DNA from: Candidatus Sabulitectum sp.
GTDB taxonomy: Bacteria; Fermentibacterota; Fermentibacteria; Fermentibacterales; JCC-6
Length of the DNA stretch: 14,822 nt
Direction: 5' to 3'
NCBI GenBank assembly: GCA_029940175.1
Contig: JAOZRM010000039.1
Coordinates: 3,245 to 18,066, forward strand
The translations under genes were made by a program, and so were the position numbers. Of this stretch, positions 8,569 through 14,592 are shown one piece after another. Position 1 is the stretch's first letter, and each line of letters starts with the position of its first letter. Below the pieces are notes generated by a model that saw nothing but the letters and a program-made list of their open reading frames with translations, was not told the DNA's origin and made no database searches.

Positions 8569-9285
8569 CTACTTGTTCAGCAGAGAAATGGCTTTTCTTA
8601 TCTCAGAAGAAGAGGTTTGAACTCTTTCACGGGGTAAAACTGCCGCATTCGATTCCTGATTTGAAACCCTCATGGAAAATGAACCGTGAATCTGATCACA
8701 ACCTGTGTACTCAACTAGAGCTGCAGCATTATTGGATCTGATACCGGAACTGGGAAGAATTTCAAGATCATCTCCGAAATAGTTGATAAGATCTCTTAGT
8801 GTATCCCTGCCCTCCCAGGCTGTACCCCTGCCGCCTGAAGTAAGAATTCTATCCACACCCAGATCCTTCAGAATAGAAGCTGACTTTACAAGATCCGGTA
8901 GAAGATCAAAAGCTCTGTGGAAAACAAAATCACACTCACCAACATGTTTCCTTACTGATGAAACAAAGACTGTATCGACTTCTCCATTTGCAGTAAGTGC
9001 CCCAACAGCAATTCCTGTTGCGCCAAGGGAGAGAAAAGTATCAATATCACGAAGTATTGCGGTCTTTTCGTTTTCAGTATAGACAAAACCTCCGGGATGA
9101 GGTCTTACCATGGTAATTACCGGGATCCCGGTATGTTTAATCACTGTTAGCAGTGTACCGGTGGAGGTTGATAAACCACCCAGTTCAATGGAGGAATTCA
9201 GTTCAATTCTGTCAGCTCCCGCTTCAGAAGCCGTGATTGAGTCTTCAAGTGAACCGGTGCATGCTTCAATCAGTATTCTACTAAT
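8569..9285 (-). CDS. cutC: CutC-family protein, apparent ATT start
   Basis: CutC proteins are TIM-barrel proteins named for copper homeostasis; their biochemical role is unclear. Family motifs are present: EAGADRIEL near 20-29, MVRPHPGGF, FHRAFD, DRILTSGG and a late SSGIRSNNAAALVEYTG. The first ordinary start codon in this frame is a GTG at 9144, which would remove the first barrel strand and helix. The missing N-terminus is encoded upstream in frame (ISRILIEACTGSLEDS and on). The frame contains no ATG, GTG or TTG between the preceding stop and 9144. An ATT at 9285-9283 overlaps the last base of the EamA stop (TAATT in place of the common TAATG) and has AAGGAG six bases upstream. Starting there gives 238 residues, the normal length. 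A sequencing error turning ATG into ATT is the main alternative. Confidence 0.88.
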   Translation of the reverse strand: MSRILIEACTGSLEDSITASEAGADRIELNSSIELGGLSTSTGTLLTVIKHTGIPVITMVRPHPGGFVYTENEKTAILRDIDTFLSLGATGIAVGALTANGEVDTVFVSSVRKHVGECDFVFHRAFDLLPDLVKSASILKDLGVDRILTSGGRGTAWEGRDTLRDLINYFGDDLEILPSSGIRSNNAAALVEYTGCDQIHGSFSMRVSNQESNAAVLPRERVQTSSSEIRKAISLLNK

Positions 9286-10154
9286 TAAGATCTCCTTCTT
9301 GAATATTTTTCCACCAGAATGCCACCCACAACAAACATCAATCCAATTACCGTTGAAAGAGCAATTTCTTCACCCACAACAACCCCAATAAATACCAGAG
9401 CGATAAATGGGGTCAGGAAAATCATAACACTCACAGTGGCTGTGGATGTTGCCCATTTCAGGGCAGTATTCCACATCATATATGTAAGACCCATCTCGAG
9501 GATACCTATATACAGTAACCATGGAAGAATCGAAGGTTGAAAAATGAGCTGCTGGCCAGCCATAAAACCGTAAACAAGCAGATAAACAGACCCACAGACA
9601 AAGCTGGTGAATAGAACAGCAGTCGTTTTGCCTGTGTTAAGAGTGTTCAGTACCCAGTAAACAGCCCAGATCAAAGTACTGGCAAATGCCAGTAGTAACG
9701 GCACGGTGGATATCTCAAATGTGTTGCGCCCCATAAGAGCAAGAAACATCACACCTGCGAAGCTGAGAAGTATGCCGGTAAGCCCTCTCATGCTTAATTT
9801 CTGCCCGAGAAGAGGGATTGAAAGAAGCACAAGAACAACCGGCCAGAGGTAATTGACTACCATAGCAATCTGTGCAGGGAGTCCGTTGTATGCATTTAAA
9901 AGAACCAGATAGTACAGAAAGGGATTCAAGAAGCCAAGATAAAGACCAGATACAAAATCAGTCTTTCTTATATGAATCCTGCCAATGATCAGTGCAATAC
10001 CAAAGATCGCTGTGGAAAGTACTGCTCCCGCAGTCACCACCAGCCATGGAGACCCATAAGACAAGGCTTTCTTAAAAGCAGTAGCCGCCCCTGACCAGAA
10101 CAGAACTGAAGCTAGAGCAAGAACAATCGCTGATTTGTCTGATTTTATTAACAA
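9285..10154 (-). CDS. EamA/DMT-family transporter
   Basis: This is a ten-helix drug/metabolite-type permease of about 289 residues made of two repeated EamA domains. The first repeat opens with ALASVLFWSGAATAFKKAL. The second begins after the loop near MGRNTFEIS and contains LAFASTLIWAVYWVLN. Helices follow each other with short loops, and the C-terminus is the basic tail EKYSRRRS. The substrate cannot be predicted. The open frame reaches back to a TTG at 10295, but a promoter for this gene sits at 10263-10291, so that start would be untranscribed. I chose the TTG at 10154 because it begins just before the first helix and follows a run of six Gs. An ATT at 10157 or the ATG at 10214 (no ribosome-binding site) are alternatives. 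It is the first gene of a unit with cutC and the HD-GYP regulator. Confidence 0.85.
   Translation of the reverse strand: MLIKSDKSAIVLALASVLFWSGAATAFKKALSYGSPWLVVTAGAVLSTAIFGIALIIGRIHIRKTDFVSGLYLGFLNPFLYYLVLLNAYNGLPAQIAMVVNYLWPVVLVLLSIPLLGQKLSMRGLTGILLSFAGVMFLALMGRNTFEISTVPLLLAFASTLIWAVYWVLNTLNTGKTTAVLFTSFVCGSVYLLVYGFMAGQQLIFQPSILPWLLYIGILEMGLTYMMWNTALKWATSTATVSVMIFLTPFIALVFIGVVVGEEIALSTVIGLMFVVGGILVEKYSRRRS
9292..9297 (-). promoter_or_regulatory. Shine-Dalgarno selecting the ATT start of cutC
   Basis: AAGGAG on the minus strand lies within the last codons of the EamA gene. A six-base spacer (ATCTTA) separates it from the ATT at 9285-9283. The alternative CTG at 9273 and ATA at 9276 are too far away (18 and 15 bases). 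This supports initiation at ATT coupled to termination of the upstream gene. Confidence 0.6.
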
Positions 10155-10262
10155 AATGTAAATACCCCCCGGGCTTGGAGCAACATAAAGAGTTTCACCC
10201 TGGGCTGCCAGCATTTTGGAACACAGAACAGAGACAAGTAATGCCTTTTCGAAATACCTGAA

Positions 10263-10291
10263 AATGTACAATTCATCTATTTCGTTGACAA
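10263..10291 (-). promoter_or_regulatory. Sigma-70-type promoter of the EamA-cutC-HD-GYP unit
   Basis: On the minus strand TTGTCA (10291-10286, five of six consensus positions) is followed by a 17-base spacer and TACATT (10268-10263, four of six). Transcription would start near 10256 and run leftward into the EamA gene. The spacing is optimal and the location is correct for a divergent intergenic region. Confidence 0.6.
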
Positions 10292-10302
10292 ACAAGAGGA
10301 TA

Positions 10303-10318
10303 TATCAATATGTGGATA
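10303..10318. promoter_or_regulatory. Candidate NrdR box 1 (upstream)
   Basis: The core CAATATGTGG matches eight of ten positions of the NrdR-box core as I recall it (C-W-A-T-A-T-A-T-W-G). The outer positions match poorly, so this box alone would be weak. Its register is exactly 31 bases from the better box downstream, the three-helical-turn spacing reported for paired NrdR sites. Confidence 0.45.
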
Positions 10319-10333
10319 TTTATTGAGAACCGC

Positions 10334-10349
10334 ATACCACATATTGTGG
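10334..10349. promoter_or_regulatory. Candidate NrdR box 2 (nrdD-proximal)
   Basis: ATACCACATATTGTGG matches 12 of 16 positions of the recalled consensus ACACWATATATWGTGT, and it contains the dyad ACCACA-TAT-TGTGGT. It lies about 100 bases before the nrdD start. NrdR is the nucleotide-sensing repressor of ribonucleotide reductase genes in many bacteria. The nrdR gene itself is not in the window. Confidence 0.55.
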
Positions 10350-10452
10350 TTATCCCTATTGCCTCCACACATAAAGTTCATTATTTTCCCGTTGCGAGGG
10401 GTAGTTTATTTACGCATGTTTTTTCAAGGAATGTTAGGGGTGTTGCTGTCTT

Positions 10453-12570
10453 ATGGACTGGCTGGTCAGAAAACGCAGCGGTAAGGTTGTATCTTACAGA
10501 AAATCTAGAATTACAAATGCTATCGACAGAGCGTTAAAAGCATCGAGTACAGATGGTTCCAGTCGTGAAATGGCCGATCAGGTAGAAGCAAGTTTGTATA
10601 TGAGCTTTTTCAAAGTCGGTTCTATTCCCACAATCGAGCAGATACAGAACTTCATAGAAGAAACCCTGATGCTCAGGAAACTGATTGCCGCTGCAAGAAG
10701 CTTTATTCTATACAGAGAGAAGCGAAGTGAGGCTCGCGATGTCACCGCAATATTCAAGGGAATGGATTCCCTGGTGACGGACTACATAGGAAAGCAGGAC
10801 TGGCGGGTCAATGAAAACTCGAATATGAACTACAGCCTTCAGGGGTTGAACTTCTACCTGTCAAGTTCTATCACGGCAAGATACTGGTTGTCCAAGATCT
10901 ACACACCTCAGATCAAGGAATTCCAGGACAGCGGTGATATGCACATCCATGACCTGGGCATTCTTGGCCCTTATTGCGTTGGCTGGGATCTCATGGAATT
11001 ACTTCAGGGAGGATTTCAGGGTGCCAGAGGAAAAATAGAGTCAAAACCGGCTTCACATCTTAGAACAGCCCTGGGACAGATCGTTAACTTCTTTTACACT
11101 CTCCAGGGAGAAGCAGCAGGCGCACAGGCATTCAGTAATTTTGATACTCTGCTTGCACCTTTCATAAGGTATGATAATCTTTCATACGAGCAGGTCACCC
11201 AGTGTCTGCAGGAATTTCTGTTCAACATCAATGTTCCAACACGAGTCGGATTTCAGACCCCGTTCACCAACATCACCATGGACCTGAGAATTCCATCAAC
11301 CCACAAAGACCTGAACGTGATAATTGGTGGCCGGAAGATGCCGGAGACATACGGAGATTTCCAGGATGAGATGAACACTATTAACCGTGCATTCTGTGAG
11401 CTGATGATGAAGGGGGACGCCAAGGGAAGGATCTTTACTTTCCCAATTCCCACTTACAACATCACTGCAGATTTCAACTGGGAAGATGATGCTCTTCAAC
11501 CCATGTGGGAGATGACAGGGAAGTATGGAATCCCCTACTTCAGCAATTTCGTGAACTCTGACATGAATCCTGAAGACTCCAGATCAATGTGCTGCAGACT
11601 TCGCCTTGATAATCGCGAGTTAAAAGCCAGGGGAGGTGGTCTTTTTGGATCAAATCCTCTCACCGGTTCAATAGGCGTCGTAACTGTGAATATCCCAAGA
11701 ATTGCTCTGGTAACAGGTGGAGATAAAGATGCATTCTTCCAGCGTCTCGGTTCGGTAATGGAATCTGCCAGAGAGTCTCTCGAGTTGAAGCGAAAATTTG
11801 TAGAAGAACTCACGGAAAGAGGGCTGTATCCCTATACCCGTTACTATTTGAGACACGTGAAGGAAGAGGCTGGTACTTACTGGGCAAACCACTTCAGCAC
11901 CATCGGAATGATTGGAATGAATGAGGGTGCATTGAACTTCTTGGGCAAGGGAATCGGCACACAAGAAGGTAAGGAATGGTCTGTTGAGGTCCTGAACTTC
12001 ATGCGTGATAAGCTCACAGAATTTCAGGTGGAAACAGATCATCTGTACAATCTGGAGGCTTCACCTGCTGAGGGAGCCAGCTACAGATTGGCAAATAAAG
12101 ACCGAAAAGAATTTTCCGAGGCTGCTCACCAGGGTCATTCAAACCCTTTCTACACAAACTCCGTACATCTTCCAGTAAATACTCATATGGATATCTACAG
12201 TCTGCTGAAGCACCAGGATGAACTTCAGACCAAATTTACAGGTGGAACTGTGGTTCATCTTTTCATTGGAGAGGCAATAACAGACTGGAAAATGGTAAGA
12301 ACACTTGCGAAAAAGATTGTTACTAATTTCAAGCTTCCGTACTTCAGCTTCACTCCCACATTCAGTATTTGCCCTATACACGGTTACATACCAGGAGAAC
12401 ACTTCCACTGCCCCTACCCTCATACTGATGAAGAAATAGAAAAGTACGGAGAGATTGTTGAAACATACAAAACGCTTCCTGATCAATCTTGCAGAGAAGT
12501 GGAAACATTACCGGACCAGAAAGAGCAACCATCGCTCTTTCTCAATATTGAAAAGGTGGACATTAAATGA
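10453..12570 (+). CDS. nrdD: Class III ribonucleotide reductase large chain lacking the glycyl-radical domain
   Basis: NrdD reduces ribonucleoside triphosphates to deoxyribonucleotides without oxygen. Residues 1 to about 95 form an ATP-cone allosteric domain (VRKRSGKVVSYRKSRI). The ten-stranded barrel follows with HIHDLGILGPYC (Cys175), the finger-loop region SMCCRLRLD (Cys380/Cys381), RGGGLFGSNPLTGSIGVV, and GGTVVHLFIGE near 597-606. Near the end, Cys640, His643, His650 and Cys653 resemble a metal-binding element. The usual second CxxC is not complete: CPYPH stands where CPxC is expected. The chain then continues in a polar tail of about 50 residues and stops. The universal glycyl-radical motif (RVxGYxRPV) is absent; it is on the next, separate gene. 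ATG 10453 is the first possible start after an in-frame TAG at 10435, and its ribosome-binding site is weak (AGGGG about 12 bases upstream). Confidence 0.95.
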   Translation: MDWLVRKRSGKVVSYRKSRITNAIDRALKASSTDGSSREMADQVEASLYMSFFKVGSIPTIEQIQNFIEETLMLRKLIAAARSFILYREKRSEARDVTAIFKGMDSLVTDYIGKQDWRVNENSNMNYSLQGLNFYLSSSITARYWLSKIYTPQIKEFQDSGDMHIHDLGILGPYCVGWDLMELLQGGFQGARGKIESKPASHLRTALGQIVNFFYTLQGEAAGAQAFSNFDTLLAPFIRYDNLSYEQVTQCLQEFLFNINVPTRVGFQTPFTNITMDLRIPSTHKDLNVIIGGRKMPETYGDFQDEMNTINRAFCELMMKGDAKGRIFTFPIPTYNITADFNWEDDALQPMWEMTGKYGIPYFSNFVNSDMNPEDSRSMCCRLRLDNRELKARGGGLFGSNPLTGSIGVVTVNIPRIALVTGGDKDAFFQRLGSVMESARESLELKRKFVEELTERGLYPYTRYYLRHVKEEAGTYWANHFSTIGMIGMNEGALNFLGKGIGTQEGKEWSVEVLNFMRDKLTEFQVETDHLYNLEASPAEGASYRLANKDRKEFSEAAHQGHSNPFYTNSVHLPVNTHMDIYSLLKHQDELQTKFTGGTVVHLFIGEAITDWKMVRTLAKKIVTNFKLPYFSFTPTFSICPIHGYIPGEHFHCPYPHTDEEIEKYGEIVETYKTLPDQSCREVETLPDQKEQPSLFLNIEKVDIK
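12553..12559 (+). promoter_or_regulatory. Ribosome-binding site of the glycyl-radical subunit
   Basis: AAGGTGG lies inside the last codons of nrdD, seven bases before the ATG at 12567. Its presence argues that the small ORF is separately initiated rather than being the 3' remnant of a frameshifted gene. Confidence 0.7.
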
Positions 12571-12719
12571 GTACAGATACAAAAACTGTAAAAGCCATTA
12601 AGGCTGAAGTATACTCAAGAGTTGTCGGGTACTATCGCCCTGTTCAGGACTGGAACAGAGGTAAAAAGGAAGAGTTTTCAGAAAGAAGATACGTTGATCT
12701 GAAAGTTGAGAAGGATTAG
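12567..12719 (+). CDS. Stand-alone glycyl-radical subunit of class III ribonucleotide reductase
   Basis: This 50-residue protein contains only the C-terminal glycyl-radical element of NrdD: AEVYSRVVGYYRPVQDWN, then GKKEEFSERRYV. Gly21 in RVVGYYRP is the predicted radical site activated by NrdG. The ATG overlaps the large-chain stop (ATGA) and has AAGGTGG seven bases upstream; the stop at 12717 is three bases before nrdG. In ordinary NrdD enzymes this segment is fused to the end of the large chain and inserts as a loop into the barrel next to the active-site cysteine. Here it should bind in trans, similar in logic to GrcA (YfiD), the spare radical domain for pyruvate formate-lyase. Because the large chain has no radical glycine of its own, this protein should be essential for activity rather than a repair part. 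That functional conclusion is inferred; homology is clear from the motif. Confidence 0.93.
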   Translation: MSTDTKTVKAIKAEVYSRVVGYYRPVQDWNRGKKEEFSERRYVDLKVEKD

Positions 12720-12722
12720 AAT

Positions 12723-13424
12723 TTGATTCGTTCACTTCAGGGCACAAGCCTGATAGAGTACCCCGGCAGAATATCTTCTGTTCTTTTCACTGCCGGGTGT
12801 AATCTGGCATGCCCTTACTGTCACAACCCTGAGCTGGTCAATGTGGATCTTCTTGACAGAGAGCTGGGTCTCAGTCACGATGAGGTAATAAGCCAGCTGA
12901 TAGAAAGATCCGGCTTCATTGACGCAGTGGTTCTAACCGGAGGAGAACCCCTTTTATACCAGAGCAATGTGGATCTTCTTAAGCGGATCAAAGAAGAAAC
13001 TCATCTGGCAATCAAGCTGGATACGAACGGTACATTTCCTGACAGACTTGAGAGAGCCCTGCAGTTTGTGGATTATGTTGCACTCGATCTGAAAGCAGCA
13101 CCTGAGAATTACATTTTTGCAACAGGCGGTAGAGCTAGATTCACCGCTGTGAGAGAAAGTGCCCTTATGCTGATCAATCAGTTTGAGGTCGAGTTTGAGT
13201 TCCGTTCAACAATGGTTCCGGGAATTATCAATGCAGAGGATGTGCTGAATCTTCTTGATGAATTTGCTCCAGCAAAAATCAAGAGATATGCTCTGCAGGT
13301 ATTCCGATCAGAAAAAACTCTCTCCTCGGAACTCAATGGCTTGCCTTCCTACCCTCAGGGCTACCTGGAAGCTCTTTCTTCAAAGATGGTTCACTGTGTG
13401 GAAGATGTTCAACTCAGGATTTAG
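12723..13424 (+). CDS. nrdG: Anaerobic ribonucleotide reductase activating enzyme (radical SAM)
   Basis: NrdG uses a 4Fe-4S cluster and S-adenosylmethionine to abstract a hydrogen from the radical glycine of NrdD. The 233-residue protein begins MIRSLQGTSLIEYPG, typical of the pyruvate formate-lyase-activase-like NrdG group. The radical-SAM motif is GCNLACPYCHN, with Cys26, Cys30 and Cys33 (CxxxCxxC). The SAM-binding GGEPL is at 73-77, followed by KLDTNG and VALDLKA. The start is TTG with AAGGA seven bases upstream, and no in-frame ATG gives a better N-terminus. It is three bases behind the glycyl-radical subunit gene, so the three proteins should be made together. Its stop codon overlaps that of the convergent ThiF-type gene. 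Confidence 0.95.
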   Translation: MIRSLQGTSLIEYPGRISSVLFTAGCNLACPYCHNPELVNVDLLDRELGLSHDEVISQLIERSGFIDAVVLTGGEPLLYQSNVDLLKRIKEETHLAIKLDTNGTFPDRLERALQFVDYVALDLKAAPENYIFATGGRARFTAVRESALMLINQFEVEFEFRSTMVPGIINAEDVLNLLDEFAPAKIKRYALQVFRSEKTLSSELNGLPSYPQGYLEALSSKMVHCVEDVQLRI

Positions 13425-14179
13425 AATTCTATCTTTATCGATCCCGATTCATCTGCACCTTTAAGAGAACTGACTAAACCCCTTATGGTACTTTCCATCA
13501 TCCTTGCTGGAAACCCTATCAGGGGAATTTTTTCGCCGTTGCACTCAAGAGAGACCCCACCGGGAATGCAACCGGAACAGGATGCGCATTTGCCGCCGGT
13601 CAGACTGGAATAAAGCTCTGCCACCATTGCAGCAGCCACTGCCATAACTCTCGCTGAGAAAGTACCTAGCTCCAGGGATGAATGATGATCTCCCACCACA
13701 GAAAGAGTACCGGTTCTCTCTGTGTGTATTTCACTTACCGGGGCAGCCCCTGCAATACCTGAACAGGCAATGATCTGTCTGCCTGGAAAAGTAACAGACC
13801 ACTCCTCGATGAGAAATGCTTTGGTTCGAGAATCATCTACTGCTTCAATGAGAACATCACAACTGCGAAAAACATCACAAGCGTTCTCTGGAGTAAGACG
13901 CAGAATATGTTTTTCAACATCAATGGCTCTGTTGATCCTGGAAAGGTTATCAGCCAGGGCATCCACTTTGGGCATGTCTGCCTGATCTGCAAAGAAAAAC
14001 TGTCTGTTAAGATTCTGAATCTCCACTTTGTCAAAATCAGCAAGAACAATGGATGAAACCCCTGCCCTTGTCAGCAGCATAGCTACGTTTGAACCAATTC
14101 CACCTGCTCCGGCAATGCCTACTGTAACATTGGATAAAGTATCAACCAGACCATCCGGGCAATCTCTGAAAATATTCAT
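13421..14179 (-). CDS. ThiF-family E1-like adenylyltransferase with C-terminal extension
   Basis: E1-like enzymes of this type adenylate the C-terminal glycine of sulfur carriers (ThiS, MoaD and relatives) for thiamine, molybdopterin or tungstopterin synthesis. From the ATG at 14179 (AAAGGA four bases upstream) it has 252 residues; the GTG at 14203 lacks a spaced ribosome-binding site. The nucleotide loop GAGGIGSN is at 24-31, followed by LADFDKVE and NLNRQFF (Arg59), then EAVDDSRTK and CSGIAGAAP. The order and SGIAG segment resemble the short ThiF2-type enzymes of anaerobes. After the fold, Cys198, Cys201 and Cys204 (CASCSGC) are followed by about 48 residues, including VSSLKGADESGSIKIEF, that I do not recognise. 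The gene faces away from an aldehyde ferredoxin oxidoreductase gene, which needs a pterin cofactor, so a MoeB-like role is as plausible as thiamine synthesis. Confidence 0.82.
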   Translation of the reverse strand: MNIFRDCPDGLVDTLSNVTVGIAGAGGIGSNVAMLLTRAGVSSIVLADFDKVEIQNLNRQFFFADQADMPKVDALADNLSRINRAIDVEKHILRLTPENACDVFRSCDVLIEAVDDSRTKAFLIEEWSVTFPGRQIIACSGIAGAAPVSEIHTERTGTLSVVGDHHSSLELGTFSARVMAVAAAMVAELYSSLTGGKCASCSGCIPGGVSLECNGEKIPLIGFPARMMESTIRGLVSSLKGADESGSIKIEF

Positions 14180-14195
14180 GTGATCCTTTTGCAAT

Positions 14196-14351
14196 CTACT
14201 CACCCTTTAATACCAGATAAAAACCAGCCATAGCGATCATTATTCCCACTGTAGCATTCCTGCCCAGTTCAGGAAGAATTAGAAAGAAACCAGCCGCAGC
14301 AAAGATACCACCACCCAGTAATCTCAGAAAAACTTTTCTCTTCCTGTTCAT
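14196..14351 (-). CDS. Small two-helix membrane protein, unknown function
   Basis: This is a 51-residue protein with a basic N-terminus (MNRKRKVFLRLL) and two hydrophobic segments. GGGIFAAAGFFLILPEL and VGIMIAMAGFYLVL are separated by a short GRNAT turn, and the protein ends in KGE. The positive N-terminus suggests both ends face the cytoplasm. ATG 14351 has a near-perfect Shine-Dalgarno (GGAGG, seven bases upstream), so the gene is very likely translated; an extension to 14387 is not supported. The stop is 16 bases before the start of the ThiF-type gene, implying an operon. I do not recognise the family, and its role may be membrane anchoring or unrelated. Confidence 0.72.
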   Translation of the reverse strand: MNRKRKVFLRLLGGGIFAAAGFFLILPELGRNATVGIMIAMAGFYLVLKGE

Positions 14352-14385
14352 TATGTATCCTCCATCAGTAATGCCCAGCCTTTGC

Positions 14386-14415
14386 ATAATATATCTTCAG
14401 GGTTCTGCGGCGCAA
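14386..14415 (-). promoter_or_regulatory. Possible promoter of the small membrane protein-ThiF operon
   Basis: On the minus strand TATTAT (14391-14386, five of six -10 positions; the overlapping TATATT is an alternative) is preceded at 18 bases by TTGCGC (three of six -35 positions). It lies about 35 bases before the start codon. Only the -10 element is convincing. The rest of 14416-14592 shows no firm element apart from the dyad at 14562-14574. Confidence 0.3.
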
Positions 14416-14561
14416 ACGAGGCTATGTTTCAGAAATAGGCAACCCGTTATGTATCATGGTCATATTGCACGTGCCAACCCATTGCAACCATTGCGTTTTG
14501 CGTCTTTTCTCCTTAGAATATGGCCACTGATTTTGTACTAAATATTTCTCTAGAAATTCAC

Positions 14562-14574
14562 TTGATTAACTCAA
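14562..14574. repeat. Interrupted dyad upstream of the aldehyde oxidoreductase gene
   Basis: TTGATTAACTCAA (TTGA, five bases, TCAA) ends five bases before the Shine-Dalgarno of the oxidoreductase gene. It resembles an FNR/CRP-type site but has one base too few between the half-sites. It could be an operator for this gene or chance. Confidence 0.3.
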
Positions 14575-14592
14575 ACCTGGGAGGATATATAC

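Noticed and set aside
10285..10290. Plus-strand TTGACA as the -35 of the nrdD promoter
   Set aside because: No acceptable -10 hexamer lies 16-18 bases downstream. The same bases serve as the -35 of the divergent EamA promoter, which has a good partner.
10155..10295. N-terminal extension of the EamA protein to a TTG at 10295
   Set aside because: The extension lies over and upstream of a good promoter for the same gene, so it could not be on the transcript; it also precedes the first membrane helix of the family.
10310..10537. Plus-strand 75-codon frame beginning between the NrdR boxes and overlapping nrdD in another frame
   Set aside because: The GAGG upstream is ten bases from the ATG and the product has no family features. 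Most of it lies over operator DNA and the ATP-cone coding region.
12540..12600. Frameshift or sequencing error as the cause of the nrdD split
   Set aside because: The small ORF has its own Shine-Dalgarno and start in a clean ATGA overlap. The large chain continues with a 50-residue tail instead of breaking off at the usual junction. Only relatives could exclude it fully.
14562..14574. FNR box before the AOR gene
   Set aside because: An FNR site needs TTGAT-N4-ATCAA; here the half-sites are one base closer and the right half lacks the A. Kept only as a dyad.
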